Positions 54,414 through 62,702 of a DNA stretch of 64,000 nt are shown piece after piece (position 1 is the stretch's first letter; each line of letters opens with the position of its first letter). The notes beneath the pieces are model-generated. The model did no database searches. It saw nothing but the letters and a program-made list of their open reading frames with translations, and was not told the DNA's origin. The stretch is taken from NCBI GenBank assembly GCA_029561455.1, contig JAKQIY010000047.1, positions 250,332 through 314,331 on the forward strand. Direction: 5' to 3'. The position numbers were made by a program, and so were the translations under genes. The stretch comes from a bacterium (GTDB lineage Bacteria; Zhuqueibacterota; Zhuqueibacteria; Residuimicrobiales; Krinioviventaceae).

Positions 54414-55505
54414 TCAGATAGCAAACCGGAAATTGATAATATCCCCGTCTTTAACAATATATTCTTTACCTTCCAGGCGCACCAGGCCATCAGCCTTGCA
54501 TTTGACCATGTTTTCGTATTTCATAAAATCATTATAATGGACAATCTCGGCGCGGATAAAGCCGCGTTCGAAATCGGTGTGAATGGCTCCGGCTGCCTGC
54601 GGGGCGGCGGTATTCTTGCGGATCGTCCAGGCTCTCACCTCATCGCTGCCGACAGTAAAAAATGATACCAGGCCCAGCAGGTCATACGATGTCCGGATCA
54701 ATACATCCATAGCCGATTGTTTGATGCCCAGATCCTGACGAAAAGTGGCGGCTTCTTCTTCAGCAAGCTGGGAAATTTCCATTTCAATTTGCGCCGATAT
54801 AGCCAATATCGTGGTCAGCGCCTGGTTCTGCCGTTCCCGGAATGGCTCCAGCAGGCTGGTATTGTTAGCAATATCGCTTTCACTGATATTAACAACAATA
54901 ATGAGCGGCTTTAACGTCAGGAACTGGTAGCCGCGTACCATAAATTCTTCTTCCGGGGCAATGTGCAGTAACCGCAGCGGTTGTTCATTTTCCAGCGAGG
55001 CTTTGCATTTTTCCAGCAGGGCATATTCGCGCACATCCTGATCCAGCTTTTTGGATTTCATTTGCTTTTGCAGTTTTTGCATACGATTTTCAACAATCGA
55101 CAAATCGCTGATGATAAAATCGGCTTCAATCGTATCCAGGTCCCGCTTGGGGTCGATGGTTTCTTGCGGATGGGGCACATTATCATCCTTAAATGCCCGA
55201 ACTACGGCCAGAAGGGCATCCACGGTTCGCACTTGCCCTAAAAAGCTGTCGCTAAAGCCGCCTTTTTTCTGCTCGGCTGGATTTAATCCCGCCAGATCGA
55301 TATAGTCGATTATTGCCGGGGTTTTCTTTTTCGGCACAAAGATAGTATTCAGTTTTTCCAGCCGGTCATCGGGCACTTGTACAATAGACTGGTGCGCATC
55401 GGTTTTCCCGGTCATAAAAGCCCCTGTATCTACATTAGAGCCGGTGAGAGCATTAAATAAAGTGGATTTGCCTGAAAGCGGCAATCCTACTATTCCAATT
55501 TTCAT
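54414..55505 (-). CDS. ychF: Ribosome-binding ATPase YchF
   Basis: This is an OBG-family P-loop NTPase that binds ribosomes and prefers ATP. The Walker A motif GLPLSGKST is at residues 7-15, and the DYIDLAGL switch region follows near 66. The central coiled-coil insertion (about 125-180) and C-terminal TGS domain (SDEVRAWTIRKNTAAPQAAG, EYIVKDGDIINFRF) are complete. The length of 363 residues is normal. The ATG has GGGAAAA upstream. It converges on the hybrid kinase gene with 17 bases between the stops and is divergent from the rhomboid gene. Confidence 0.96.
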   Translation of the reverse strand: MKIGIVGLPLSGKSTLFNALTGSNVDTGAFMTGKTDAHQSIVQVPDDRLEKLNTIFVPKKKTPAIIDYIDLAGLNPAEQKKGGFSDSFLGQVRTVDALLAVVRAFKDDNVPHPQETIDPKRDLDTIEADFIISDLSIVENRMQKLQKQMKSKKLDQDVREYALLEKCKASLENEQPLRLLHIAPEEEFMVRGYQFLTLKPLIIVVNISESDIANNTSLLEPFRERQNQALTTILAISAQIEMEISQLAEEEAATFRQDLGIKQSAMDVLIRTSYDLLGLVSFFTVGSDEVRAWTIRKNTAAPQAAGAIHTDFERGFIRAEIVHYNDFMKYENMVKCKADGLVRLEGKEYIVKDGDIINFRFAI

Positions 55506-55711
55506 GATTTTCCCTGTATTTTTTAGTAATAATACACTTTATTGTTTTTGTAACTCTGGCGGTGTAAATATAGGTTAAAGGTAGTCTTTATGCAAGTGAA
55601 ATATGATGAATAATATTTGCTGAACAAGTGTAGAGGTAAATTAGTACTTTTAAATATTGAAAAAAATCTCTAATTTTAATAAAGCTTAACCAGTCATAAC
55701 AGGAAAAATTA

Positions 55712-56536
55712 ATGATACAACGAAAAACAACCGGATCGATGGTATGTCCGGGCTGCGGGCGGTTGATCTCGGTAAATGCACAAGAGTGCATTCATTGCGG
55801 CCGCAAAAATCCCGGTTTGTGGGGGTATAGCCCGGCAATAAAAAAACTACTGGGTGGCGCCCCAGGGGTTATAACCCTGCTCACCGGAGCGTGTATAATT
55901 CTGTATGTCATCAGCATTTTATTAGATGTCTCGGCCTTGCTGCAACCGCGCGGTCTTTTTGGTCTGCTGGCGCCCGACGATCAGGCCCTGTACCGTATGG
56001 GTATGACCGGACGCTATATGATTGCACAGGGTAAATGGTGGACGTTGATCACCGCGATCTATTTACACGGCGGGGTGCTGCACATCCTTTTTAATGTGTT
56101 GTGGCTGCGGCAGCTTGGTTATATGGTTCAGGAACTGTTTGGATCGTCCCGTACATTTTTATTATTTACACTGACGGGGGTGGCGGGTTTTGTCGCTTCG
56201 ACGCTGCTGAGTCCGTATCCTACTATTGGCGCATCGGGTTCGATTTTCGGCTTACTGGGCGCACTGGTGTATTATGGCAGAAAGCGCGGCGGTCAGTTTG
56301 GAACGGCCATATACCGGCAAGTGGGCAGTTGGGCGCTGGTGATGTTCCTGTTCGGTTTTATGATGCCGGCAGTAAATAATCTCGCCCATGCCGGTGGATT
56401 TATCGGCGGGTACCTGTTTGCAGGCTTGCTGGGATATCAGGAACGATCCCGTGAAACTGCCGGGCACCGTTTTATGGCGATGATTGCCCTGGGCGTTACG
56501 ATCGGCAGTTTTTTGCTATCCTTTTTAGGTAAATAG
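55712..56536 (+). CDS. Rhomboid intramembrane serine protease with N-terminal zinc ribbon
   Basis: Residues 12-29 form a CxxC...CxxC zinc ribbon (C12, C15, C26, C29). The rhomboid core follows with HGGVLHILFNVLWLRQLG, the catalytic serine S175 in GASGSIFGLLGALVYYG, and the catalytic histidine H226 in NNLAHAGGFIGGYLFAG. Six to seven membrane helices are visible in 274 residues, as expected. The enzyme cleaves membrane-protein helices; the substrate is unknown. AGGAAAA lies upstream of the ATG. Zinc-ribbon rhomboids are common in this part of the bacterial tree. Confidence 0.92.
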   Translation: MIQRKTTGSMVCPGCGRLISVNAQECIHCGRKNPGLWGYSPAIKKLLGGAPGVITLLTGACIILYVISILLDVSALLQPRGLFGLLAPDDQALYRMGMTGRYMIAQGKWWTLITAIYLHGGVLHILFNVLWLRQLGYMVQELFGSSRTFLLFTLTGVAGFVASTLLSPYPTIGASGSIFGLLGALVYYGRKRGGQFGTAIYRQVGSWALVMFLFGFMMPAVNNLAHAGGFIGGYLFAGLLGYQERSRETAGHRFMAMIALGVTIGSFLLSFLGK

Positions 56537-56679
56537 ATCGCTGACCAGCCCGGTCCGGATGAGCGTTTTTTATTACAGGAACCGGACTGATGTTGATTAC
56601 TAATAAATATTCGGTAGAGTACAAATCCCTGAAAAACACATAACCATTACAAATGATGGATTGCTGAAAGGAAATGACC

Positions 56680-57123
56680 ATGAAAAAAGTTTTACTCGTA
56701 ATATTGGCGTTAAATATTACCCTGTTGGCTTTTTGCAGTAAACCTGTAGTACAAACGGCAGAACAGGAACAAGAAGTAAAAAATGTAATTAATGATTTTT
56801 ATAAAAGTTTCGATTTAAAAGACATTCCCGCTTTGATGACTTTTTTTCGTGATGATTTTATGTGGTACACAGCCAATGGTATGATATTGACAAACAACAA
56901 GTTTGCAGCTTTTTTTTCACCAATCTTTGAAAACTGGAAATATGTTACAACAGAAGTCAATGTTTTTGATATCCGTATTGAAGGCACTATGGCGGTAGCC
57001 CGGTTCAGCACTAAAATGCAGACTGATATAAAAACAACATCGATCAAGAACCTGCATACCATGGTTTTAATCTATCAGTTCGGAGAATGGAAAATGTGGC
57101 ATCACCAGGAGTCGATGCAATAA
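56680..57123 (+). CDS. SnoaL/NTF2-like lipoprotein
   Basis: The ATG at 56680 is preferred to 56674 because the AAAGGA ribosome-binding site is then about eight bases away. The signal peptide ends LLAFCS, a lipoprotein signal. The remaining ~125 residues fit the NTF2-like/SnoaL_3 cone fold: VKNVINDFYKSFDLKDIPAL, FFRDDFMWYTANG, MAVARFSTKMQTD and YQFGEWKMWHHQE. Members bind small ligands or act as isomerases or hydrolases; no catalytic assignment is possible. It may be co-transcribed with the GH13 gene 45 bases downstream. Confidence 0.83.
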   Translation: MKKVLLVILALNITLLAFCSKPVVQTAEQEQEVKNVINDFYKSFDLKDIPALMTFFRDDFMWYTANGMILTNNKFAAFFSPIFENWKYVTTEVNVFDIRIEGTMAVARFSTKMQTDIKTTSIKNLHTMVLIYQFGEWKMWHHQESMQ

Positions 57124-57168
57124 CCGGGTAAAAACCTGCACCCCCTGTAATTACAAAGGAGGTATCGT

Positions 57169-58953
57169 ATGAACGGGAATAAAAAAGCGCCGCTCTTTGC
57201 GCTGGTTTTACTGCTCTCATGTCATTCCGGACAAAGAATAGAATGGCGGCCCGGGCAGTGGCTGTTGCAGCCGGATACCTTGAATACCGGCATACAGGAG
57301 CGGTGGTTCGATACCGGTTATACCCCGCGAGACTCTGTAATTATTGAAAACTTGTCCGCCGATCATTTGCCGTCAACATGGAATGATTCGGGGCTGGTCT
57401 GGTATTTTAACGATTTTACTATTGACGATAAACACAATATTGCCCTGGCGATCCCCGCGCTGCACGATTCCGGCACAATCTGGATCAACGGGCAGCTTGT
57501 GGGCGCGCAATCAGGAGAACTCACCGAACAATTCGATTTAAGCACATTTTTAAATTCCGGGCACAACCGGATGGCCATCAGAGTCCGCTATCATAACCGG
57601 CCGGCAGGAATTACAGGAGAAGTAACTATGTTCAGGTTTTTTCACAAAAAAGAATTGACCAAAAGCAAACTGGCGTTACAACAAGCCCCGCAGCCCCCGG
57701 ATTGGGCAAAAAATGCAATTATTTATGAAGTTAATGTGCGTCAATATACCCAGGAGGGCACTTTTAACGCCTTTGCCGACCATTTATCGACACTCAAAGA
57801 AATGGGAGTAAATATCCTGTGGTTTATGCCCATTCATCCGATTGGAGAAAAGAACCGCAAAGGCACGTTGGGCAGCTATTATTCAATCTCGGATTATTAT
57901 GGCGTCAATCCGGAATTCGGTTCTCTAGATGATTTTAAACGCCTGGTGCAAAAAATTCACGATATGGGAATGTATACGATCATCGACCTGGTGATTAATC
58001 ATACCGCCTGGGATAACCCGATGATCACGGAGCATCCTGAATGGTACTCGCAAAACCATAAAAATGAAATTCTTGCCCCGGTGGATGATTGGACCGATGT
58101 GGCCGATTTGAATTATGACAACCCTGAATTACGCCGCTATATGACCGATATGATGACCTGGTGGGTTAAAGAGATCGGCATCGACGGCTATCGCTGCGAT
58201 GTGGCGGAGATGGTGCCGGGCGATTTCTGGAAAGCGGCCATTGCGGAAGTGGAAAAGGTTCGGCCCATCTTTATGCTGGCCGAAGGCGAGGCGCCGGATT
58301 TGCATGTCAATGGCTTCCACATGACCTATGCCAGCCAGATGTACCGGCTTTTTAATGCGATTGCCCGTGGTGAAAAGAAAATATCCGAGATCGACCTGTA
58401 TTTGCAACGCGAACAGTTCCAGTATCCGCAAGGCGCCATGCGTATGCGCTTTACCAGCAACCATGACCAGAATTCCTGGGACGCTACGGCAGTGACGCGG
58501 TTGGGCGAACAAGGCGCCAAAGCCTTTGCGGTGCTGACGTTTACCCTGCCCGGCAATCCCCTTATTTATAGCGGACAAGAAGTCGGTTCAACAAAAAAAT
58601 TGGATTTCTTTGAAAAAGACTTGATCGACTGGCGGGATAGCGAATTCCGGTCATTATACACAACCTTGGCCGATACTTATAAAAAGCATCCGGCGTTGTA
58701 TAACGGCAGCATGACTCGCCTGAAAAGTAAGCAGAGCTATGCGTTTAGTCGTGAAAAGGGCCAGGATCGCGTACTGGTTCTGGTTAACCTGACCGGCAAA
58801 ACCTGTCGTGAAAAGATAGAGTTCAAAGACCTAAACGGCAATTTCACCGAGTTGTTCAAAGGCACAACCCTTACCCTGCACAACAGCGCTGTGGATATCG
58901 AGATGCAGCCCTGGGAATACCGGGTTTATATCGCAGAGCGTATCACCCGCTAA
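57169..58953 (+). CDS. GH13 alpha-amylase-family lipoprotein with N-terminal jelly-roll domain
   Basis: The start has AAAGGAGG upstream and a lipoprotein signal peptide (FALVLLLSC). A galactose-binding-like beta-sandwich occupies about 50-150 (SGTIWINGQLVGAQSGE, HNRMAIRVRYHNRPAG). The GH13 barrel runs from about 180: VNVRQYTQEGTF, FMPIHPIG, then IIDLVINHTAWDNP (region I), DGYRCDVAEM with nucleophile D344 (II), LAEGE with acid/base E372 (III) and SNHDQNSWD with D433 (IV). The C-terminal beta-domain is short. It is probably a periplasmic or surface enzyme on alpha-glucans. The dehydrogenase gene begins 11 bases downstream, indicating an operon. Confidence 0.9.
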   Translation: MNGNKKAPLFALVLLLSCHSGQRIEWRPGQWLLQPDTLNTGIQERWFDTGYTPRDSVIIENLSADHLPSTWNDSGLVWYFNDFTIDDKHNIALAIPALHDSGTIWINGQLVGAQSGELTEQFDLSTFLNSGHNRMAIRVRYHNRPAGITGEVTMFRFFHKKELTKSKLALQQAPQPPDWAKNAIIYEVNVRQYTQEGTFNAFADHLSTLKEMGVNILWFMPIHPIGEKNRKGTLGSYYSISDYYGVNPEFGSLDDFKRLVQKIHDMGMYTIIDLVINHTAWDNPMITEHPEWYSQNHKNEILAPVDDWTDVADLNYDNPELRRYMTDMMTWWVKEIGIDGYRCDVAEMVPGDFWKAAIAEVEKVRPIFMLAEGEAPDLHVNGFHMTYASQMYRLFNAIARGEKKISEIDLYLQREQFQYPQGAMRMRFTSNHDQNSWDATAVTRLGEQGAKAFAVLTFTLPGNPLIYSGQEVGSTKKLDFFEKDLIDWRDSEFRSLYTTLADTYKKHPALYNGSMTRLKSKQSYAFSREKGQDRVLVLVNLTGKTCREKIEFKDLNGNFTELFKGTTLTLHNSAVDIEMQPWEYRVYIAERITR

Positions 58954-58964
58954 AAGGAGTTTAT

Positions 58965-59840
58965 ATGCAAAAAATCGGCTTTATCGGCCTGGGCATTATG
59001 GGAAACTCGATGTGTTTGAACCTGCTCAAAGCCGGGTTCCCGGTCACCGCCTGGAATCGCACCCGCGTTAAAATGCAGTCGGTTATCGACGCCGGGGCGC
59101 AGGCGGCCGCATCCCCGCAGCAAGTTGCGGAAAATGCGGAAATCATCATCACCATGGTATCCGATTCCCCGGATGTGCAAGAGGTTATTCTTGGCGACGC
59201 CGGTGTGATTAAAGGCGTTAAATCCGGAAGTGTAGTCATCGATATGAGCACTATTTCTCCTGCGGTTACCCGCGATATTGCCGCCGAACTAGGCAAAAAA
59301 GGCGTGGCTATGCTGGATGCGCCAGTCAGCGGCGGGGATAGCGGCGCGCGCAATGCCACCCTGGCGATCATGGTCGGCGGCGAGGCAAAGGTGTTGGAAC
59401 GCTGTATGCCGGTGTTTATGGCGATGGGCAAAACCGTCACCCATGTCGGCGTTAACGGCATGGGACAAACAGTGAAGCTCTGCAACCAAATCCTGGTATC
59501 TGTGACCAACATGGCGGTGTGCGAGGCCATCCTGTTTGCGCGCAAATCCGGTGTAGAGCCGCAGGTGATGATCGAAGCGGTAAAGAACGGCGCGGCCGGC
59601 TCGTGGCAGCTCTCCAACCTGGGACCCAAAATGGTCGCGGGGGATTTTAATCCCGGCTTTATGATCGACTTGCAGCAAAAGGATTTGCGGCTGGCGCTGG
59701 AAACCGCCCTGGTAACCTGCACGCCGTTACCCGCCACCGACCTGGTGCACCAGTTATTCGACGATTGCCAGGCGCACGACGAAGGCCGCCTCGGCTCCCA
59801 GGCGTTGTTCAAAGCGTTGCTGCGGCTGGCGGGGGAATAA
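58965..59840 (+). CDS. NAD(P)-dependent beta-hydroxyacid dehydrogenase (HIBADH/GarR/GLYR family)
   Basis: This cytoplasmic oxidoreductase has the Rossmann motif IGFIGLGIMGNSMCLNL, an NADP-favouring WNRTR at the end of strand 2, the substrate motif DAPVSGGDSGARNATLAIMV, and the catalytic lysine in GQTVKLCNQILV. Length (291) is normal. The family reduces or oxidises 3-hydroxyisobutyrate, tartronate semialdehyde, glyoxylate or succinic semialdehyde; the exact substrate cannot be told. An AAAAGGAG ribosome-binding site lies right after the GH13 stop codon. A palindromic repeat begins three bases after its stop. Confidence 0.9.
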   Translation: MQKIGFIGLGIMGNSMCLNLLKAGFPVTAWNRTRVKMQSVIDAGAQAAASPQQVAENAEIIITMVSDSPDVQEVILGDAGVIKGVKSGSVVIDMSTISPAVTRDIAAELGKKGVAMLDAPVSGGDSGARNATLAIMVGGEAKVLERCMPVFMAMGKTVTHVGVNGMGQTVKLCNQILVSVTNMAVCEAILFARKSGVEPQVMIEAVKNGAAGSWQLSNLGPKMVAGDFNPGFMIDLQQKDLRLALETALVTCTPLPATDLVHQLFDDCQAHDEGRLGSQALFKALLRLAGE

Positions 59841-59843
59841 TGT

Positions 59844-59967
59844 TTTGCAGGATGGGGGATTGCCCTTTGAGTTTGACGGTGTTTTAATTGTTACAAAATG
59901 TTTGAAATTGACTGAAGAGTAAAATAAAAACCATAATTAAGGAAATCCTCCATCCTGTTACTGATAG
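59844..59967. repeat. Palindromic ~124-bp element, copy 1
   Basis: Left arm CAGGATGGGGGATT and right arm AAATCCTCCATCCTG are nearly complementary and enclose about 90 diverged AT-rich bases. It starts three bases after the dehydrogenase stop codon. Copy 2 is at 61375-61496. Confidence 0.8.
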
Positions 59968-60002
59968 TTTACTGGAATTACTTGTTTTCTTTAAAATAAT
60001 GG

Positions 60003-60674
60003 TTAGCGGGTTCGACCTGTGAAAATCATGTTAGTGGAAGAAGACTGAAATAATGGAGTACTCGATTGAAGAACATAAGCACCGATTTGCAGCTTGGGCG
60101 GCCGGTAGAGCTGCAAGTGTGAACGGTTGCCGCTTTCCCGTGGAAGAGGGTAAGACCATCTTAGAAAAAGCGGGAATGAAAGAGCTGATATACGGTCCTG
60201 ATCGTTTGCCATTGCCCAAGGATATTGACATAATGCACCGAGAGTGGCGATCAAGGATCATAAAAGCCGCCGCTAACTACCCTTTTACTCATGGCGTGGC
60301 CGCTAAACTTATCAACATCTATCTCAAGGCTTGTTTTGTCTGCGCAGGTTACGACGAGCACGAACGAGTCCGCGCGCTACATCCTCCAATTGACAGCCTT
60401 CTTCTGAAAGAGCTTTCTGAACGGCACATTGGAGGACGTAGAGCCATTTGGGACGAAGCAATAGGAATAAGATGGTCAAAATTTAGTTCAGACCAATACG
60501 AGAAGGTTATTACCAACATTCGGCAAGCTATGGGAGACGCACCGCTTTGGGAGGTCGAGAAGTATTGGAGGGGCTATCAAAAAAGAGTCCGCTAACAAAT
60601 GCGATAACCCGAGGCGGTAAAATATCGGGCTATTTTACCGAAAGGTAGTCACGCCCGCGCGGATTACGCTGGTG
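60003..60674 (+). mobile_element. Integron-type gene cassette
   Basis: The cassette runs from TTAGCGG at 60003 to the G at 60674 within the attC right core GTTAGCC. Its first seven bases, with the preceding G, are the exact complement of the left core CCGCTAAC at 60589-60596, as expected when a circular cassette with its own attC has been inserted. It contains one gene in the usual orientation, whose stop codon lies inside the left core. No integrase gene is present in the window. Confidence 0.75.
60053..60595 (+). CDS. Hypothetical cassette-borne protein
   Basis: This soluble 180-residue protein begins MEYSIEEHKHRFAAWAAGRA and has no membrane segment or signal peptide. I do not recognise an enzyme motif. 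From memory, similar proteins beginning this way are frequent passengers of integron gene cassettes, but I could not search. The start lacks a strong Shine-Dalgarno, as is usual for cassette genes. The gene is richer in G and C (31 of 60 bases at 60361-60420) than the AT-rich DNA to its right. Its TAA lies inside the attC left core. Confidence 0.8.
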   Translation: MEYSIEEHKHRFAAWAAGRAASVNGCRFPVEEGKTILEKAGMKELIYGPDRLPLPKDIDIMHREWRSRIIKAAANYPFTHGVAAKLINIYLKACFVCAGYDEHERVRALHPPIDSLLLKELSERHIGGRRAIWDEAIGIRWSKFSSDQYEKVITNIRQAMGDAPLWEVEKYWRGYQKRVR

Positions 60675-60681
60675 TTAGCCT
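60589..60681 (+). other. attC recombination site
   Basis: Outer cores are CGCTAAC and GTTAGCC. The inner boxes pair as GCGATAACCC with GGATTACGC, with one unpaired extra base, the usual extrahelical base of attC sites. The middle holds a hairpin CGGTAAAATA/TATTTTACCG. The total of about 93 bases is within the normal attC range. Confidence 0.82.
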
Positions 60682-60735
60682 TGAATATTTATAAGAGAGT
60701 GTTACGTTGTTTAAACCTGCAAAGAAAGGAAAAAA

Positions 60736-61371
60736 ATGAGCAAGATTGCATATCTTTATGTATTTGATACGATGGCAGATTGGGAACCAGGTTATGTTAT
60801 AGCCGAACTAAATTCAGGACGGTATTTTAAGGATAAAACGTTGAAATATGACGTAAAGACCGTTAGTTTAACACAGGAGCCGATTACGACAATGGGTGGC
60901 ATCACAATACTCCCGGATTTGACTATTCACCAATTGACGGCTCATGAGGCTGGCGTATTGATCTTACCTGGCGGCGATACCTGGTTAGAATCTCTCCATG
61001 CTCCTCTTTTTAACCGCGTGAGCGAGTTTTTACAGGCGCACATTCCTGTTGCTGCGATTTGTGGGGCAACGTTCGGTTTAGCGGCACATGGGTTTCTAAA
61101 CAATCGTCAACACACCAGTAATAATCTTGACTATCTCAAAGCAATCTGTCCAACTTATAAAGGAGAGCCATTCTATCGCCACGAACCGGCAGTCATTGAC
61201 GGGGAGCTGATTACTGCGTCAGGAATTGCGCCGCTTGATTTTGCCTGTACGATCCTGGACAAGCTTGAGGTCTTTTCCCCGGCGACCCTTGAGGCATGGT
61301 ATAAATTATACCAGACGCACGAAGACAGGTATTTTTTTGCTCTGATGGCATCTTTACCACAGGTTCCATAA
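60736..61371 (+). CDS. DJ-1/PfpI-family type 1 glutamine amidotransferase-like protein
   Basis: The protein (211 residues) has the DJ-1/PfpI fold: YLYVFDTMADWEPGYVIAEL, AGVLILPGGDTWLE and the nucleophile elbow VAAICGATFGLAAHGFLN with the likely catalytic cysteine in ICGA. A histidine (HTSNNLDYLK) follows. Close relatives are annotated as YdeA-like proteases or glutamine amidotransferase-like proteins; the true activity could be a glyoxalase, deglycase or stress function. The AAAGGAAA ribosome-binding site is good. It lies just right of the attC site but no second attC follows its stop, so it is not clearly a cassette gene. A palindromic element begins three bases after its stop codon. Confidence 0.88.
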   Translation: MSKIAYLYVFDTMADWEPGYVIAELNSGRYFKDKTLKYDVKTVSLTQEPITTMGGITILPDLTIHQLTAHEAGVLILPGGDTWLESLHAPLFNRVSEFLQAHIPVAAICGATFGLAAHGFLNNRQHTSNNLDYLKAICPTYKGEPFYRHEPAVIDGELITASGIAPLDFACTILDKLEVFSPATLEAWYKLYQTHEDRYFFALMASLPQVP

Positions 61372-61374
61372 GAG

Positions 61375-61496
61375 TTTGTAGGACGGGGGATTTCCCTTTG
61401 TGAAAGAGTATTTGTAATAGTTATATGATGATATTGATAAATGGGATTGATTTAAATACTTCAATAATTGATAAATTCCCCATCCTATCAGATAGC
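61375..61496. repeat. Palindromic ~122-bp element, copy 2
   Basis: The arms TAGGACGGGGGATTT and AAATTCCCCATCCTA are imperfect complements. The outer stem differs from copy 1 on both sides (CAG/CTG becomes TAG/CTA), so pairing is preserved. The middle ~70 bases are diverged. Confidence 0.78.
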
Positions 61497-61866
61497 TTTT
61501 ATAAAATATTTCTTGCATTTTTCCATAAAGTTCATTTAATTTTATCGACATTTGATATAAACTATGTTACACAGGCGGCGGATTTTTTGTATGTTGTATA
61601 ATATACGATTTTTTAATAGTTAAGAAAAAAGTTTGCTGTTTTTTAAAAAGAGAAACATAATATTAAAGCCAAAATTATTAGACCCAGTTCGGGTTACGAT
61701 TTAGTTTGGGTATTTCTATTTTCGAACTGATGATACTTGTTATTATAAAAATTCAAATAGTTTATTTTCCAATAGACAAAACATTTCTTCTTATTTAATA
61801 ATTATTATTTGAATTTGGAAAATAAATTATCTTAGGTGTATACTTTCTCATTGTAAGGTCTACTAT
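61497..61866. other. Very AT-rich intergenic region at the left edge of the terminal island
   Basis: About 370 bases without a gene. It marks the change to the AT-rich composition that continues to the window end and should contain the promoter of the following cluster. No tRNA or attachment site was recognised here. Confidence 0.5.
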
Positions 61867-62682
61867 ATGTTAAAAAGTTTATTGATAACCGTAACAGATT
61901 ACAAAAAAGCAAATCATAACGCATTGAAGTTCATGATTGCTAGTTACAAAGCTCAATTGAACGTTCTATCATTTGATAATATAGTAGTTCTGTATCCAGA
62001 AAAAAACTTCCCTCAAGATTTTAGAGAATACCTTATTGCACAACAGATTGAAACTTATTCATTTGATATAGATATTTTAGAAGATACTTACAAAGTCAAA
62101 TTATTATTAATAGACTTTGTAAGGAATCATTCTGACTGCTACGATTCCATATTCTATATAGATCCTGATCATTTGTTCATAAAACCATTAACAGTCAAGT
62201 CAATTATACCGGTATCCGGTTCTCTATACGTAAGCTCAGAAGTTGTGTTTGTAGATAAAAATATTGAATTAACAACTAATTACTTTATGGATAGGTATTA
62301 TAATACATCTATCATATTTGGTTCTTCAGCTTCATGGTTAAGTATAATCGATAACTACAGTAAAACCTACGAAGAATTATTTTTTTTATCTAGCTACAGA
62401 CATAGAGAGGAAATTGCTTTTACAATTGCTTCTAAATTGTCATCTATAGCATTAATACCTGTTCCAGAATTATTTCAATCAAACTTTAAGTTATTCAATA
62501 AGAACTGTATCGTCTTTCATTACGGTGGCGAATCAGATGATGCACATATGGTTAAGAAATGTATGTCCTATGCAAATATTGAACTTATATATGAATCCTT
62601 AATTGATCTTTCAAAAAACACATCATTTATAAAAGGGCAATGGGTAGCAAAGATTATAGTTGAGCTATTGAAAGATAAGTAG
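61867..62682 (+). CDS. Glycosyltransferase-like protein (GT-A type, tentative)
   Basis: This soluble 271-residue protein has an N-terminal Rossmann-like segment (MLKSLLITVTDYKKANHNAL) and a DxD-type motif in SIFYIDPDHLFIKPL near residues 97-111, where GT-A glycosyltransferases bind the metal and nucleotide sugar. A histidine near the end (CIVFHYGGESDD) matches the late metal-binding His seen in GT8-like families. AAGG precedes the ATG. The next gene starts 20 bases downstream, so the two are probably co-transcribed. The DNA is strongly AT-rich, unlike most of the window. The donor and acceptor are unknown, and the family call rests on motif placement only. Confidence 0.55.
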   Translation: MLKSLLITVTDYKKANHNALKFMIASYKAQLNVLSFDNIVVLYPEKNFPQDFREYLIAQQIETYSFDIDILEDTYKVKLLLIDFVRNHSDCYDSIFYIDPDHLFIKPLTVKSIIPVSGSLYVSSEVVFVDKNIELTTNYFMDRYYNTSIIFGSSASWLSIIDNYSKTYEELFFLSSYRHREEIAFTIASKLSSIALIPVPELFQSNFKLFNKNCIVFHYGGESDDAHMVKKCMSYANIELIYESLIDLSKNTSFIKGQWVAKIIVELLKDK

Positions 62683-62702
62683 AAAAATAAGGATCAATTT
62701 TA

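Noticed and set aside
58961-59812. 283-codon minus-strand frame opposite the dehydrogenase
   Set aside because: It mirrors the codon pattern of a well-supported Rossmann-fold gene and has no recognisable motif.
59844-59967. Palindromic element as an attC site
   Set aside because: It lacks GTTRRRY and RYYYAAC cores and its arms do not show the inner-box arrangement.
60736-61374. DJ-1/PfpI gene as a second integron cassette
   Set aside because: No left core complementary to its TTAGCC start and no attC structure follows its stop codon; a palindromic element starts there instead.
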